Source: Lacrimispora celerecrescens (GTDB lineage Bacteria > Bacillota > Clostridia > Lachnospirales > Lachnospiraceae). From it: a stretch of 48,765 nt of DNA. Position 1 is the stretch's first letter. Each line of letters begins with the position of its first letter. The stretch lies in contig NZ_JPME01000039.1 of the NCBI RefSeq assembly GCF_000732605.1, positions 1 to 48,765 on the forward strand. Reading direction: 5' to 3'. The notes below the pieces were generated by a model. It did not search any database and had not been told where the DNA came from. It worked only from the letters and a program-made list of their open reading frames with translations. The position numbers and the translations under genes are program-made. Shown in pieces: positions 34,271 through 41,434 of the stretch.

Positions 34271-36038
34271 CCGCCTCACCTCCTTTGACTACAGGAAGAC
34301 GAAGTGTAAACCGGCTGCCCTGATACGGATGACTTTTTATGATTATTCCATACTGCTCCCCACAAAACAATTTAATCCTCTGGTTTACATTCTTGATTCC
34401 TATGCTTTTATTTTTCTTTTTATCCGGTTCGGTGCTGTTAATATATGCGCTTAACGCTTCCACGCCCTGACTGTCCATGCCCACGCCGTCATCCTCAATA
34501 CAGATACAGAGCATATCATCTTTTTCATAAGCGGAGATTTCAAAAGTTCCTGTACTGGTCAGTTCACCCAAACCATGAACAATCGCATTTTCCACAATCG
34601 GCTGCAAGATAAACCTGGGAAGGTAATACTTCTGGTCATCCACCTCAATATTGTAGAAAACCTCAAAACGATTTCCATACCTGATTTTTTGAATAAAAAT
34701 ATAGTTCTTAATATGGGCCAGCTCCTGTTCCAGTGTTACGATCTCACCATAATCCTTTCCCAGGCTGTACCGGAAAATCTCCCCCAGCCTTTGACACATA
34801 TCACAAACCACGAATACCTGCTTCACTGCTGCAATAGAACTGATTGTCTCCAAGGTATTATATAGAAAATGAGGATTAATCTGCAGCTGCAGATTCAAAA
34901 GCTGGTTTTCCTTATTTTCCAGCTGTTGGATATAATTCTTTTTGATCAGCTGATCCAGCTTAAGCAGCATATGATCAAATTGGTGATCCAGTTCTGCAAT
35001 CTCATCTTTTCCTTTAATAGGAGCCTGTATGGTCAGATCTCCGGTTTCTGCTGTGCGGAACTTCTGAAGCAGAAGGGCAATCCGGGAGGAAAAACCTCTG
35101 CTGTACACATACGAACAGCCGATGATGATCAGGATCAGAACTCCTATTAGCGGGAGCACCAGCCACTGGATTTCTGCTCTTCTTTCCAGTATTTCCTTAT
35201 TGTTAAAAAGGAACAAAAGCTTCATCCCGTAGCTGTCTAAGTCTTTCTGCTCGACCACATAGGTGTTGATTTCCTGAATGGAACCGCTCTTTGGGTTTTC
35301 TTTGTCATGGTTCTTTAAATATGCCTGCAAAACCGGAGCAGTATCTGCATTAGTGGAATATAGTATCTCCGAATCCCCGCTATATGCAATTACATCATAG
35401 GATGCATTGTTGTCATGGCTTAAAGCGGCCGGTGCAAACAATTTTGTCATGTAAACATCCAGTTTTACAATTCCCAGCTGTGTTCTGGTCAGACTATCCG
35501 TGTCCAGTTTTTCTACTTTTTTCACTATGGATAAAAGAGGCTCTTTATCCCCCAGGACAAAGTATGAAAACCATCCCTCATCTACCGATTGTTCTTTCGG
35601 ATACCATATTTCCCTACCGGCCTCCTCTATCATAGAAGCCCTGTTTCCATATACAGGATTCTCTTTAACCATGGAGTAAACCATACAGTTTCTGATTTCG
35701 CTGTTTTTTTCCAACAGCAGAGATTTTGTTACCTCTTCGCTGATAATCTCTCCCCTGACATAAGGGTTTTGACTTTTATCTGCCAACGTGCTTAATATCA
35801 TCGTATTGTTGGAGATAAATCTTAAACTCTTCTGGTATTGTTCCAGCTTTTCCTCAATATTTTTCGTATACTGGGAAGTGATTTGGGCATGGTAGTCTTC
35901 CATCTCACTTATCACCATATTTTCCAGCATTCTGAACAAGAAAGTACCGACAATCAATATCGGTATCAGGCTGATCAGGAGAGAAAAAACAACCAGCTGC
36001 ATAAATATAGGCTTCGAATGTATCCATTCCAATTTCAT
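34260..36038 (-). CDS. Sensor histidine kinase, YesM family
   Basis: The 592-residue membrane kinase has helix 1 (FMQLVVFSLLISLIPILIVG), a large extracytoplasmic sensor region (about 40-285), helix 2 (WLVLPLIGVLILIIIGCSY), HAMP, then the His_kinase domain with the phospho-acceptor His in LQINPHFLYNTLETIS, and an ATPase domain with VENAIVHG and DDGVGMD. Such kinases usually sense extracellular sugars, often together with the binding protein of a nearby importer. It overlaps the YesN-type regulator gene by 11 bases and follows the GH125 gene after 48 bases, so the three form one unit. Confidence 0.92.
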   Translation of the reverse strand: MKLEWIHSKPIFMQLVVFSLLISLIPILIVGTFLFRMLENMVISEMEDYHAQITSQYTKNIEEKLEQYQKSLRFISNNTMILSTLADKSQNPYVRGEIISEEVTKSLLLEKNSEIRNCMVYSMVKENPVYGNRASMIEEAGREIWYPKEQSVDEGWFSYFVLGDKEPLLSIVKKVEKLDTDSLTRTQLGIVKLDVYMTKLFAPAALSHDNNASYDVIAYSGDSEILYSTNADTAPVLQAYLKNHDKENPKSGSIQEINTYVVEQKDLDSYGMKLLFLFNNKEILERRAEIQWLVLPLIGVLILIIIGCSYVYSRGFSSRIALLLQKFRTAETGDLTIQAPIKGKDEIAELDHQFDHMLLKLDQLIKKNYIQQLENKENQLLNLQLQINPHFLYNTLETISSIAAVKQVFVVCDMCQRLGEIFRYSLGKDYGEIVTLEQELAHIKNYIFIQKIRYGNRFEVFYNIEVDDQKYYLPRFILQPIVENAIVHGLGELTSTGTFEISAYEKDDMLCICIEDDGVGMDSQGVEALSAYINSTEPDKKKNKSIGIKNVNQRIKLFCGEQYGIIIKSHPYQGSRFTLRLPVVKGGEADET

Positions 36039-36086
36039 TCCAGGTATTCCTCCCGGTGCAGATATTTATAATTCATCCATAATTGT

Positions 36087-37379
36087 TCAGGACCAGAACC
36101 CTTGAATTGATAATTGATCCAGCAGTTCTGCAAATATTGAATTGGCCCAGGCAAACCAGTCCCTGGTAAACTCTTCCGGGTTCTCTGGGTTAAAGGACTC
36201 ATGCATATAGTTTAGACCGGCATGGGTAGCCGCTATCATTCTAAGACATTCCAGTATCTCATCCCTGTCAGCGGAAGTAAGTGCCTGCATCGTTAATCCG
36301 ATGTGCCAGATAAATCCTTTTGGTGTATGCGGGCTTCCAATGCCTCTGGCGTATGTACCGGTATAAAAATAAGGATTGTCCTCTGACAGGATGAATCTGC
36401 GGGTATTCCGGTAAATCTCATCCGAAGCATCTTTGTAGCCCAGATAAGGAATAGCCAGAAGGCTGGGGGAATTTGCGTCATCCATCAGAATATGATGTCC
36501 CATACCGTCTGTTTCATAAGCATAGATATCACCGTACTTTTCGTGATGGACAACTCCGTATCTCTCTATACCCTCTCTGATTTCCGCCAAGAGCTTTTGG
36601 CAGCTCCTGGCCAGTTCCTTATTTTGATAAACCGTTATGCATATTTCCTCTGCATAGGTAAGCGCGGTCACTGCCATCATATTTGCAGGAATCAGATACC
36701 CATAGACACACCGGTCATCCGAAGGGCGAAATCCAGACCAGGTCATCCCTGTATAGACGACTGGATTCCCTTTTCCCTCCATAGGAAGTGTATCGGTTTC
36801 CACGCAGTCACATCTTCGGAAAAAGTACTCTGATGTCTCATGGTGCTGTTCCGTAGTAAATACTTTTAAAATATTGTGAAGCATCTCTAAATACTTCTCA
36901 TCAAAGATATCCGCCTCTCCTGTCTCTTTCCAAAACTGCCAGGAAAGATAAACAGGGGCACATAAGGAATCCACTTCATATTTTCTTTCCCATACAGAGT
37001 CATTTAACTTTGTATCATCTTTATGTCCCGCACCGTTGGCGCTCTCATTAAATGCATTCGCATATGGATCGATACAGACCATCTCCGCCTGCTTTCGAAT
37101 AATGCCTTTTATAATCTGACACAGCTCCCTGTCCTTACCGGCATATTTTATATAGGGTTTTACTTGCGCTGCTGAATCACGCAGCCACATAGCCGGAATA
37201 TCCCCGGTGATTACAAAAAAGCTTTCATCATCCAGTCTTTTTACAGTCGTATCCATCGTATTTAAAAAGCATTGTTTTACTAAGGTTGCCAGTTCGGGAT
37301 ATACCTTTTTATATTCATCCTCCAGCTTCGCTCCCCTTGACAATAGAATATCCGGTGTTTTTTCTAACATTTTTTGCAT
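36087..37379 (-). CDS. Exo-alpha-1,6-mannosidase, glycoside hydrolase family 125
   Basis: The 430-residue protein matches GH125 (formerly DUF1237): ITGDIPAMWLRDSAAQVKPY, DPYANAFNESANGAGH, WERKYEVDSLCAPVYLSW, GMTWSGFRPSDD and a C-terminal HESFNPENPEEFTRDWFAWAN. Family members remove terminal alpha-1,6-linked mannose from N-glycan cores. There is no signal peptide, so it works on imported glycans together with the GH38 enzyme 13 kb away. It is the first gene of the unit with the YesM/YesN genes. Upstream lies a TATAAT with a palindrome at the -35 position. Confidence 0.93.
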   Translation of the reverse strand: MQKMLEKTPDILLSRGAKLEDEYKKVYPELATLVKQCFLNTMDTTVKRLDDESFFVITGDIPAMWLRDSAAQVKPYIKYAGKDRELCQIIKGIIRKQAEMVCIDPYANAFNESANGAGHKDDTKLNDSVWERKYEVDSLCAPVYLSWQFWKETGEADIFDEKYLEMLHNILKVFTTEQHHETSEYFFRRCDCVETDTLPMEGKGNPVVYTGMTWSGFRPSDDRCVYGYLIPANMMAVTALTYAEEICITVYQNKELARSCQKLLAEIREGIERYGVVHHEKYGDIYAYETDGMGHHILMDDANSPSLLAIPYLGYKDASDEIYRNTRRFILSEDNPYFYTGTYARGIGSPHTPKGFIWHIGLTMQALTSADRDEILECLRMIAATHAGLNYMHESFNPENPEEFTRDWFAWANSIFAELLDQLSIQGFWS

Positions 37380-37408
37380 CTGTTCACGTCCTTTCTATTA
37401 GTGATTTT

Positions 37409-37445
37409 ATTATACCAGATGGGGCGATATGTTGGCTAGAGCCAA
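37409..37445 (-). promoter_or_regulatory. Promoter of GH125-yesM-yesN with palindrome
   Basis: TATAAT lies at 37409-37414 on the minus strand. No good -35 is present; instead the 14-bp palindrome TTGGCTAGAGCCAA (37432-37445) occupies that region, suggesting activator or repressor binding. Confidence 0.5.
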
Positions 37446-37525
37446 TATGTACGTTCCAGTGCTGAGTTGTTTTTTCATTTCTGGATACAAGATGGTGTGA
37501 GTTAAAAGTGAATAGTATAAAAGCG

Positions 37526-37578
37526 CAGAAAACAATCTGCCCTGCAGCAATTTTTTCTTTTTTGCTACAGGGCAGATT
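37526..37578 (-). terminator. Terminator of the ABC-F gene
   Basis: On the minus strand AATCTGCCCTGTAGCAA pairs, with one mismatch, with TTGCTGCAGGGCAGATT across an A-rich loop, followed by GTTTTC. It lies 19 bases after the ABC-F stop codon. Confidence 0.6.
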
Positions 37579-37596
37579 AGGAGATTCAGAATGTTT

Positions 37597-39129
37597 TTAC
37601 CGTTTCTCTATATCAATGACCCTTTGTGCCCAGTCCTGATAAAATGCTTCTTCATGTGAAACCAGTAAAACGGTCCCCGGAAATTCCATCAAGGCTGTTT
37701 TTAAAGAGTCTTTTGCCTGAACGTCTAAATGATTTGTCGGTTCGTCCATAATCAGAAAATTACATGGCGTTAATGTCAATAGACACATTTTCACTTTCGC
37801 CTGTTCACCGCCGCTTAATGTCCCGATTGATTGCATAGCGTGCTTGCTCGAAATACCGCATCTGGCTAATTTTTTTCTAACGTCTTTTATTACCAGATTC
37901 GGATAAGCATCTGATACAATCTGAATGGGTGTTCTTGTTTCATCAAGCCATGACAAATCCTGCTCAAAATATCCAAGAGTTACTTGCTCAGAGTATTTAT
38001 ATATACCTTGCATGGACGGAATTTGCCCGACCAGAGTTTTTAACAGCGTTGATTTTCCAATTCCGTTAAACCCAGTAATTACCACCTTTTGTCCACCGTT
38101 TATATTAAAATCAATATCAGATAACACAGGGTAATGGTAGCCAATTGATAAGTGTTTAACTGTTAAATGCTCTGTATTTGTCAAGGGTAAGTCTGGAAAA
38201 TAAAAATATGGCTTTATTTCCTTCTGCGCCAAAGCTTCCATTTTTTCCATGCGATCAAGCTGCTTCTGGCGGCCTCTTGCCATTTTTGATTTTCGTCCGG
38301 CAATATTTTTTCTTATAAACTCTTCTGTCTTTTTGATTTCCTTTTGTTGTGTTGAATATTGCCTAATATAATCTTCTCGCAGCAAAGTTTTCTTTTTCAA
38401 AAACTCTGAATAGGTGCCATAATATTTTGTAATGGTATTATTATCTATATCACAAATACGATTTGTGATTTTATCTAAAAAGGCAAAGTCATGCGACACT
38501 ATCATAAAAGCATTTTCCAATCTTGATAAATAATCGGCAAGCCATGAAATGTGTTCCTTATCCAAAAAGTTTGTTGGTTCATCAAGCAAAAGAACATCTG
38601 GTTTTTCCAGTAGTAATTTTGCTAAAATTACCTTTGCACGCTGGCCGCCGCTCATTTGCTCAATCGGACGAGTAAGACCAATAGCAAGCAATCCCAATCC
38701 GTTTGCCACTTGTTCGATATGTGTATCAATCGAATAAAAATCATGTCTTTCAAGTTCTTCCTGAAGTTTTGCTGCACGTACCAAGTAGCTCATATCGCCG
38801 TTCGCGGCCATCTCATATAATGCGCCCATTTCTTTTTCAATCTCGTAAAGTCTTAAAAAAGCTGACTTTAAAAACTCTTTCATCGTTAAACTGTGGTCTA
38901 TTTCTGCATACTGGCCGAGATAACCAACAGAGATATTGGACTGCCAGATCATCCGTCCGGCATCCGGCATCACCTGTTCGGTGCAAATTTTAATTAAAGT
39001 GCTTTTTCCAGTTCCGTTCTGACCAACAATACCAATATGTTCGCCTTTGTTGAGGGTTAATTCCGCATTTTTGTAAAGTAAATTATCTCCAAAAGAATGT
39101 GATAATCCGTTAATTTCTAATAAACTCAT
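37597..39129 (-). CDS. ABC-F family ATPase (antibiotic-resistance ribosome protection type)
   Basis: The start is ATG 39129, giving 510 residues; the frame is open further into the leader but has no site there. Two ABC domains have Walker A motifs GQNGTGKST and GFNGIGKST, signatures MSGGQRAKV and LSGGEQAKV, and Walker B LLLDEPTNFLD and LIMDEPTNHLD. They are joined by a basic helical linker of about 80 residues (TEEFIRKNIAGRKSKMARGR region). No membrane segments, as in ABC-F proteins that displace drugs from the ribosome (Lsa, Vga, Msr, CplR groups). The antibiotic-attenuator-like leader supports a resistance role over a housekeeping one. Drug spectrum unknown. Confidence 0.88.
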   Translation of the reverse strand: MSLLEINGLSHSFGDNLLYKNAELTLNKGEHIGIVGQNGTGKSTLIKICTEQVMPDAGRMIWQSNISVGYLGQYAEIDHSLTMKEFLKSAFLRLYEIEKEMGALYEMAANGDMSYLVRAAKLQEELERHDFYSIDTHIEQVANGLGLLAIGLTRPIEQMSGGQRAKVILAKLLLEKPDVLLLDEPTNFLDKEHISWLADYLSRLENAFMIVSHDFAFLDKITNRICDIDNNTITKYYGTYSEFLKKKTLLREDYIRQYSTQQKEIKKTEEFIRKNIAGRKSKMARGRQKQLDRMEKMEALAQKEIKPYFYFPDLPLTNTEHLTVKHLSIGYHYPVLSDIDFNINGGQKVVITGFNGIGKSTLLKTLVGQIPSMQGIYKYSEQVTLGYFEQDLSWLDETRTPIQIVSDAYPNLVIKDVRKKLARCGISSKHAMQSIGTLSGGEQAKVKMCLLTLTPCNFLIMDEPTNHLDVQAKDSLKTALMEFPGTVLLVSHEEAFYQDWAQRVIDIEKR

Positions 39130-39184
39130 GTTAATCAATTTCCTTTCATTTCTGTTGTTAAACCAGCAACCATGTGTAAATACG

Positions 39185-39230
39185 CAAAAAGGCAGAAGAC
39201 AATACACATAAGTGTATTTACCTTCTGCCT
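39185..39230 (-). terminator. Leader terminator 2 upstream of ABC-F gene
   Basis: On the minus strand AGGCAGAAG (39222-39230) pairs with CTTCTGCCT (39190-39198), with an inner AATACACTTATGTGTATT hairpin, followed by TTTTTGCG. It lies before the ABC-F start, so transcription must read through it for expression. Confidence 0.7.
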
Positions 39231-39253
39231 CTCAGTTCTAAAAAACCGATATT

Positions 39254-39298
39254 AAAAAAAGCAAAAGGCTACGGACAAAACATTGCCCATAGCCTTTT
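39254..39298 (-). terminator. Leader terminator 1 (attenuator) upstream of ABC-F gene
   Basis: AAAAGGCTA / TAGCCTTTT stem (39290-39298 with 39263-39271), followed on the minus strand by GCTTTTTTT. A classical intrinsic terminator about 130 bases before the ABC-F start codon. Confidence 0.8.
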
Positions 39299-39316
39299 AT
39301 ACGCTAAATTTACACA

Positions 39317-39442
39317 CGGAAAGAAGCAATAGCATACCAATCGTATTAGTATGAATATTGCCCTGCTTTCCGATGAAATCTTAATGCGTCATCTATACGC
39401 TATACTCTGTACAATGTTTCATCGGTATGAATTGTACAGAGT
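39317..39442 (-). promoter_or_regulatory. Competing RNA hairpins of the ABC-F leader
   Basis: Three alternatives are visible. ACTCTGTACAAT (39404-39415) pairs with ATTGTACAGAGT (39431-39442) inside the leader ORF. CCGATGAAA (39370-39378) can pair instead with TTTCATCGG (39417-39425). A long stem joins 39317-39342 with 39347-39372. A ribosome stalled in the leader ORF would shift the balance. Confidence 0.6.
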
Positions 39443-39482
39443 TGAGTTTCTTTACAAGCTGATTAGTCAAATAGAAGTTCAT
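39393..39482 (-). CDS. Leader peptide of the ABC-F attenuator
   Basis: A 29-codon ORF starts at ATG 39482, with AAGGAGA 6 bases upstream, and ends at TAG 39395-39393. The peptide begins MNFYLTNQLVKKLN and contains VQFIPMKH. It lies directly after a near-perfect promoter and before the terminators, the arrangement of drug-sensing leader peptides upstream of resistance genes. One leader hairpin lies within its last two thirds, so stalling would alter folding. Stalling itself is inference. Confidence 0.65.
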   Translation of the reverse strand: MNFYLTNQLVKKLNSVQFIPMKHCTEYSV

Positions 39483-39511
39483 AATATTATCTCCTTTACT
39501 GAAACGCAGTC

Positions 39512-39540
39512 ATTATATCACAGGATTTTGGTGCTGTCAA
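39512..39540 (-). promoter_or_regulatory. Promoter of the ABC-F leader
   Basis: TTGACA (39535-39540) and TATAAT (39512-39517) on the minus strand, spacer exactly 17: consensus at both hexamers. A strong constitutive promoter suits regulation by termination rather than initiation. Confidence 0.9.
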
Positions 39541-39631
39541 ATTTCGGTCTGTTATCATCGTTTCATCTTTTCAGTATCACAGGTACTTTTCTGTATCACA
39601 GTTGAGAAAAGACCGCCACACCGCTCCCTTT

Positions 39632-39929
39632 TTATAATAAAGCATATTCTTTGTTCACAAATATAGCATTCAATTTCCATTTCATGCCTTTGCCGGTTTC
39701 CAGACGGATAGAAACAAGCCCATCCCTTTGCTGAATATAAGGAAGAATTCTGCATTGATATCGTCCTGCTTTAATTATGGCGCCATCCATCCTGGTTCCC
39801 TGCTCTGGAAGGCTTACCGTGGTCAGAGAATCCTCCTCTTCATCTCCCGAAATGACCAGAAAATCATATTTTCCTTTGGGCAGTTCTAATAAAAACTCTG
39901 TTAGTTCCGATTTTTGATGTGTTTTTCAT
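39632..39929 (-). pseudogene. Small unrecognised protein or gene fragment, frameshifted
   Basis: From ATG 39929 (AAAGGAG about 14 bases upstream) the frame shifts after six codons. Removing one base from the T5 run at 39911-39915 gives 98 residues, including ELTEFLLELPKGKYDFLVIS, GDEEEDSLTTVSLPEQG and GRYQCRILPYIQQRDGLVSI, ending VNKEYALL. The beta-rich pattern looks like a carbohydrate-enzyme accessory domain, so this may be the end of a lost larger gene. I cannot name the family. Confidence 0.45.
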
Positions 39930-40162
39930 CAATATGTATATTTCTCCTTTCTTTTTATTCTTTATTTTGTTTGTTTTATCAGATTTGTTATTGCCTTATG
40001 GATTCATTATAGCTAATATACGCATATTTGTATCTGCTTATATCGCCATAAAGTATGCGTATATACCCATTTTGGTCAAACTATCTAACTTCATGGTATA
40101 TTTATTGAAACTCATATACAAAGTGACCATATCATCCTGCCTTTATTCCTTTTATTTTCAAT
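39930..40162. other. AT-rich intergenic stretch, no gene seen
   Basis: Strongly AT-rich. A plus-strand open frame of 81 codons (39919 on) is hydrophobic by composition only and lacks a ribosome-binding site. No regulatory motif recognised. Confidence 0.4.
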
Positions 40163-40196
40163 AAAAAAGGGCACCAATCATTTCTGATTGATGCTC
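40163..40196 (-). terminator. Terminator after the small Cys-rich protein gene
   Basis: On the minus strand AGCATCAATCA pairs with TGATTGGTGC(C)C around GAAA, followed by TTTTTT. It lies 33 bases after the stop at 40229. Confidence 0.75.
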
Positions 40197-40228
40197 TGTA
40201 ATGTGTACTGACTTTTAATTTTATTTTC

Positions 40229-40588
40229 TTATTTAAGAAGGATGTCTTTCTTGTTAAGAATCGCTGCTACAGCAGCGCAAGCCGGACAATCACAATATTT
40301 CTCTCCGGCAGACTTGATTTCAATTGCATGTGCCGCGATATGCTTTGCAGTGTCCGCACCAAAAACCTGAATTCCAGCATCAGATTCTGCAAAGCCGATT
40401 AAACTGTCAATAGGCATTATATCTGCCTCAAGCTCATCAATATATTTCTTGGTTTCCGCGGCTTCCCTATCAGTTCCGATAGCGGCCAACCAGTTCTGAG
40501 CTGCTTCTTTTGCCTCACTGCTACATGATGGAGCACTTATTAATTCGTTTGTTTTTTCAACAACATAATTTAATAGATCCTTGTCCAT
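40229..40588 (-). CDS. Small Cys-rich protein (often labelled 'Hsp90' in clostridia, not a chaperone)
   Basis: Start ATG 40588, with AGAAGG upstream, gives 119 residues. The protein is helical: an N-terminal region (LLNYVVEKTNELISAPSCSS), a middle DREAAETKKYIDELEADIMP, and a C-terminal CDCPACAAVAAIL that could bind a metal or be redox-active. Similar clostridial proteins are, as I recall, commonly named 'molecular chaperone Hsp90', but no GHKL ATPase or any Hsp90 domain fits in 119 residues, so that name is misleading. It is 76 bases downstream of the GNAT-YoaP gene, on the same strand. Function unknown. Confidence 0.7.
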   Translation of the reverse strand: MDKDLLNYVVEKTNELISAPSCSSEAKEAAQNWLAAIGTDREAAETKKYIDELEADIMPIDSLIGFAESDAGIQVFGADTAKHIAAHAIEIKSAGEKYCDCPACAAVAAILNKKDILLK

Positions 40589-40664
40589 ATTGTATGCCTT
40601 CTTTCTTAGAATTTTTCTATATTTTACCATAGTTACTTTACCTTTGCAATTCAAAGTTGGTTGT

Positions 40665-41414
40665 TTATTTTTTGAGTATTCTCTCTAAGTAAGCGACATC
40701 TAACAAATTCACTGTCTCAAAAATCCCTTTATAAAACACACCCCAGTTATTGAAAACACAAGGCAATTCCTTTGCCTTTTGCAGCGTGTCCACTTGAATT
40801 AAGGATACAGGAATGTCATTTGTATCACAATATTTTTTTACCATCTCAATGTTTTGACAGACATAGGGACATTGCATATCATAATAAATTGTTAGTTCTT
40901 TGCTTTCGATTTCTTGGTTTTTAACCTGTTGTACAAACTTTGGCATTGTACCGTCAAAAGAGAGTGCAAGCAATTCATATCCGTGATCGGTAGTATCAAC
41001 AACCTTAAAACCAAATTTCTTTGCAAATGATTGGTCAGAAAGCCAGGCTTTTTGCTTATTTGCTCCAAGCATACAAACGCCGGATTTCCCCTTCTCTTTC
41101 GCATCAGCCAAACAATATTCCATCAGAGATTTTCCGTACCCTTGTCCTTTGGCACTGCCAGATACCCATAAGCAATACACATAATAATAGTTGTCACCAG
41201 TTATGGGAACCCAAGCAGTTTCAAGAGGAGCATATTCTATAAAAACTGTGGCCTTTGCATTTAACTTTCTAAAGACATGACCTTCATTCAATCGCTCTGA
41301 AAGCCATTTCCGCTTAGCGTCAATGCCTTGATGGGGCTTTTTACTGCGGATAATGCAGCATAAATGCTCATTGGCAAGGTTTTCTGTTGTTAAGTTTACA
41401 AAATCAGTATTCAT
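40665..41414 (-). CDS. GNAT acetyltransferase with C-terminal YoaP-like domain
   Basis: Start ATG 41414 (GAGGG 5 bases before) gives 249 residues. The N-terminal 165 or so residues are a GNAT acetyltransferase: YVYCLWVSGSAKGQGYGKSL holds the acetyl-CoA pyrophosphate loop (Gly-x-Gly-Tyr-Gly), followed by a FAKKFGFKVVD strand. The C-terminal 75 residues match the YoaP-like module: ELTIYYDMQCPYVCQNIE, a thioredoxin-like strand with CPYVC, and ending FNNWGVFYKGIFETVNLLD. The substrate is unknown; the CxxxC pair suggests a thiol-related or metal role. It is 20 bases after the M20 gene stop, likely in one operon. Confidence 0.82.
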   Translation of the reverse strand: MNTDFVNLTTENLANEHLCCIIRSKKPHQGIDAKRKWLSERLNEGHVFRKLNAKATVFIEYAPLETAWVPITGDNYYYVYCLWVSGSAKGQGYGKSLMEYCLADAKEKGKSGVCMLGANKQKAWLSDQSFAKKFGFKVVDTTDHGYELLALSFDGTMPKFVQQVKNQEIESKELTIYYDMQCPYVCQNIEMVKKYCDTNDIPVSLIQVDTLQKAKELPCVFNNWGVFYKGIFETVNLLDVAYLERILKK

Positions 41415-41434
41415 ATGCGCCCTCACTTTACGAT

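Noticed and set aside
39919-40164. 81-codon hydrophobic plus-strand frame
   Set aside because: AT-rich intergenic sequence, no ribosome-binding site, and its start overlaps the minus-strand fragment.
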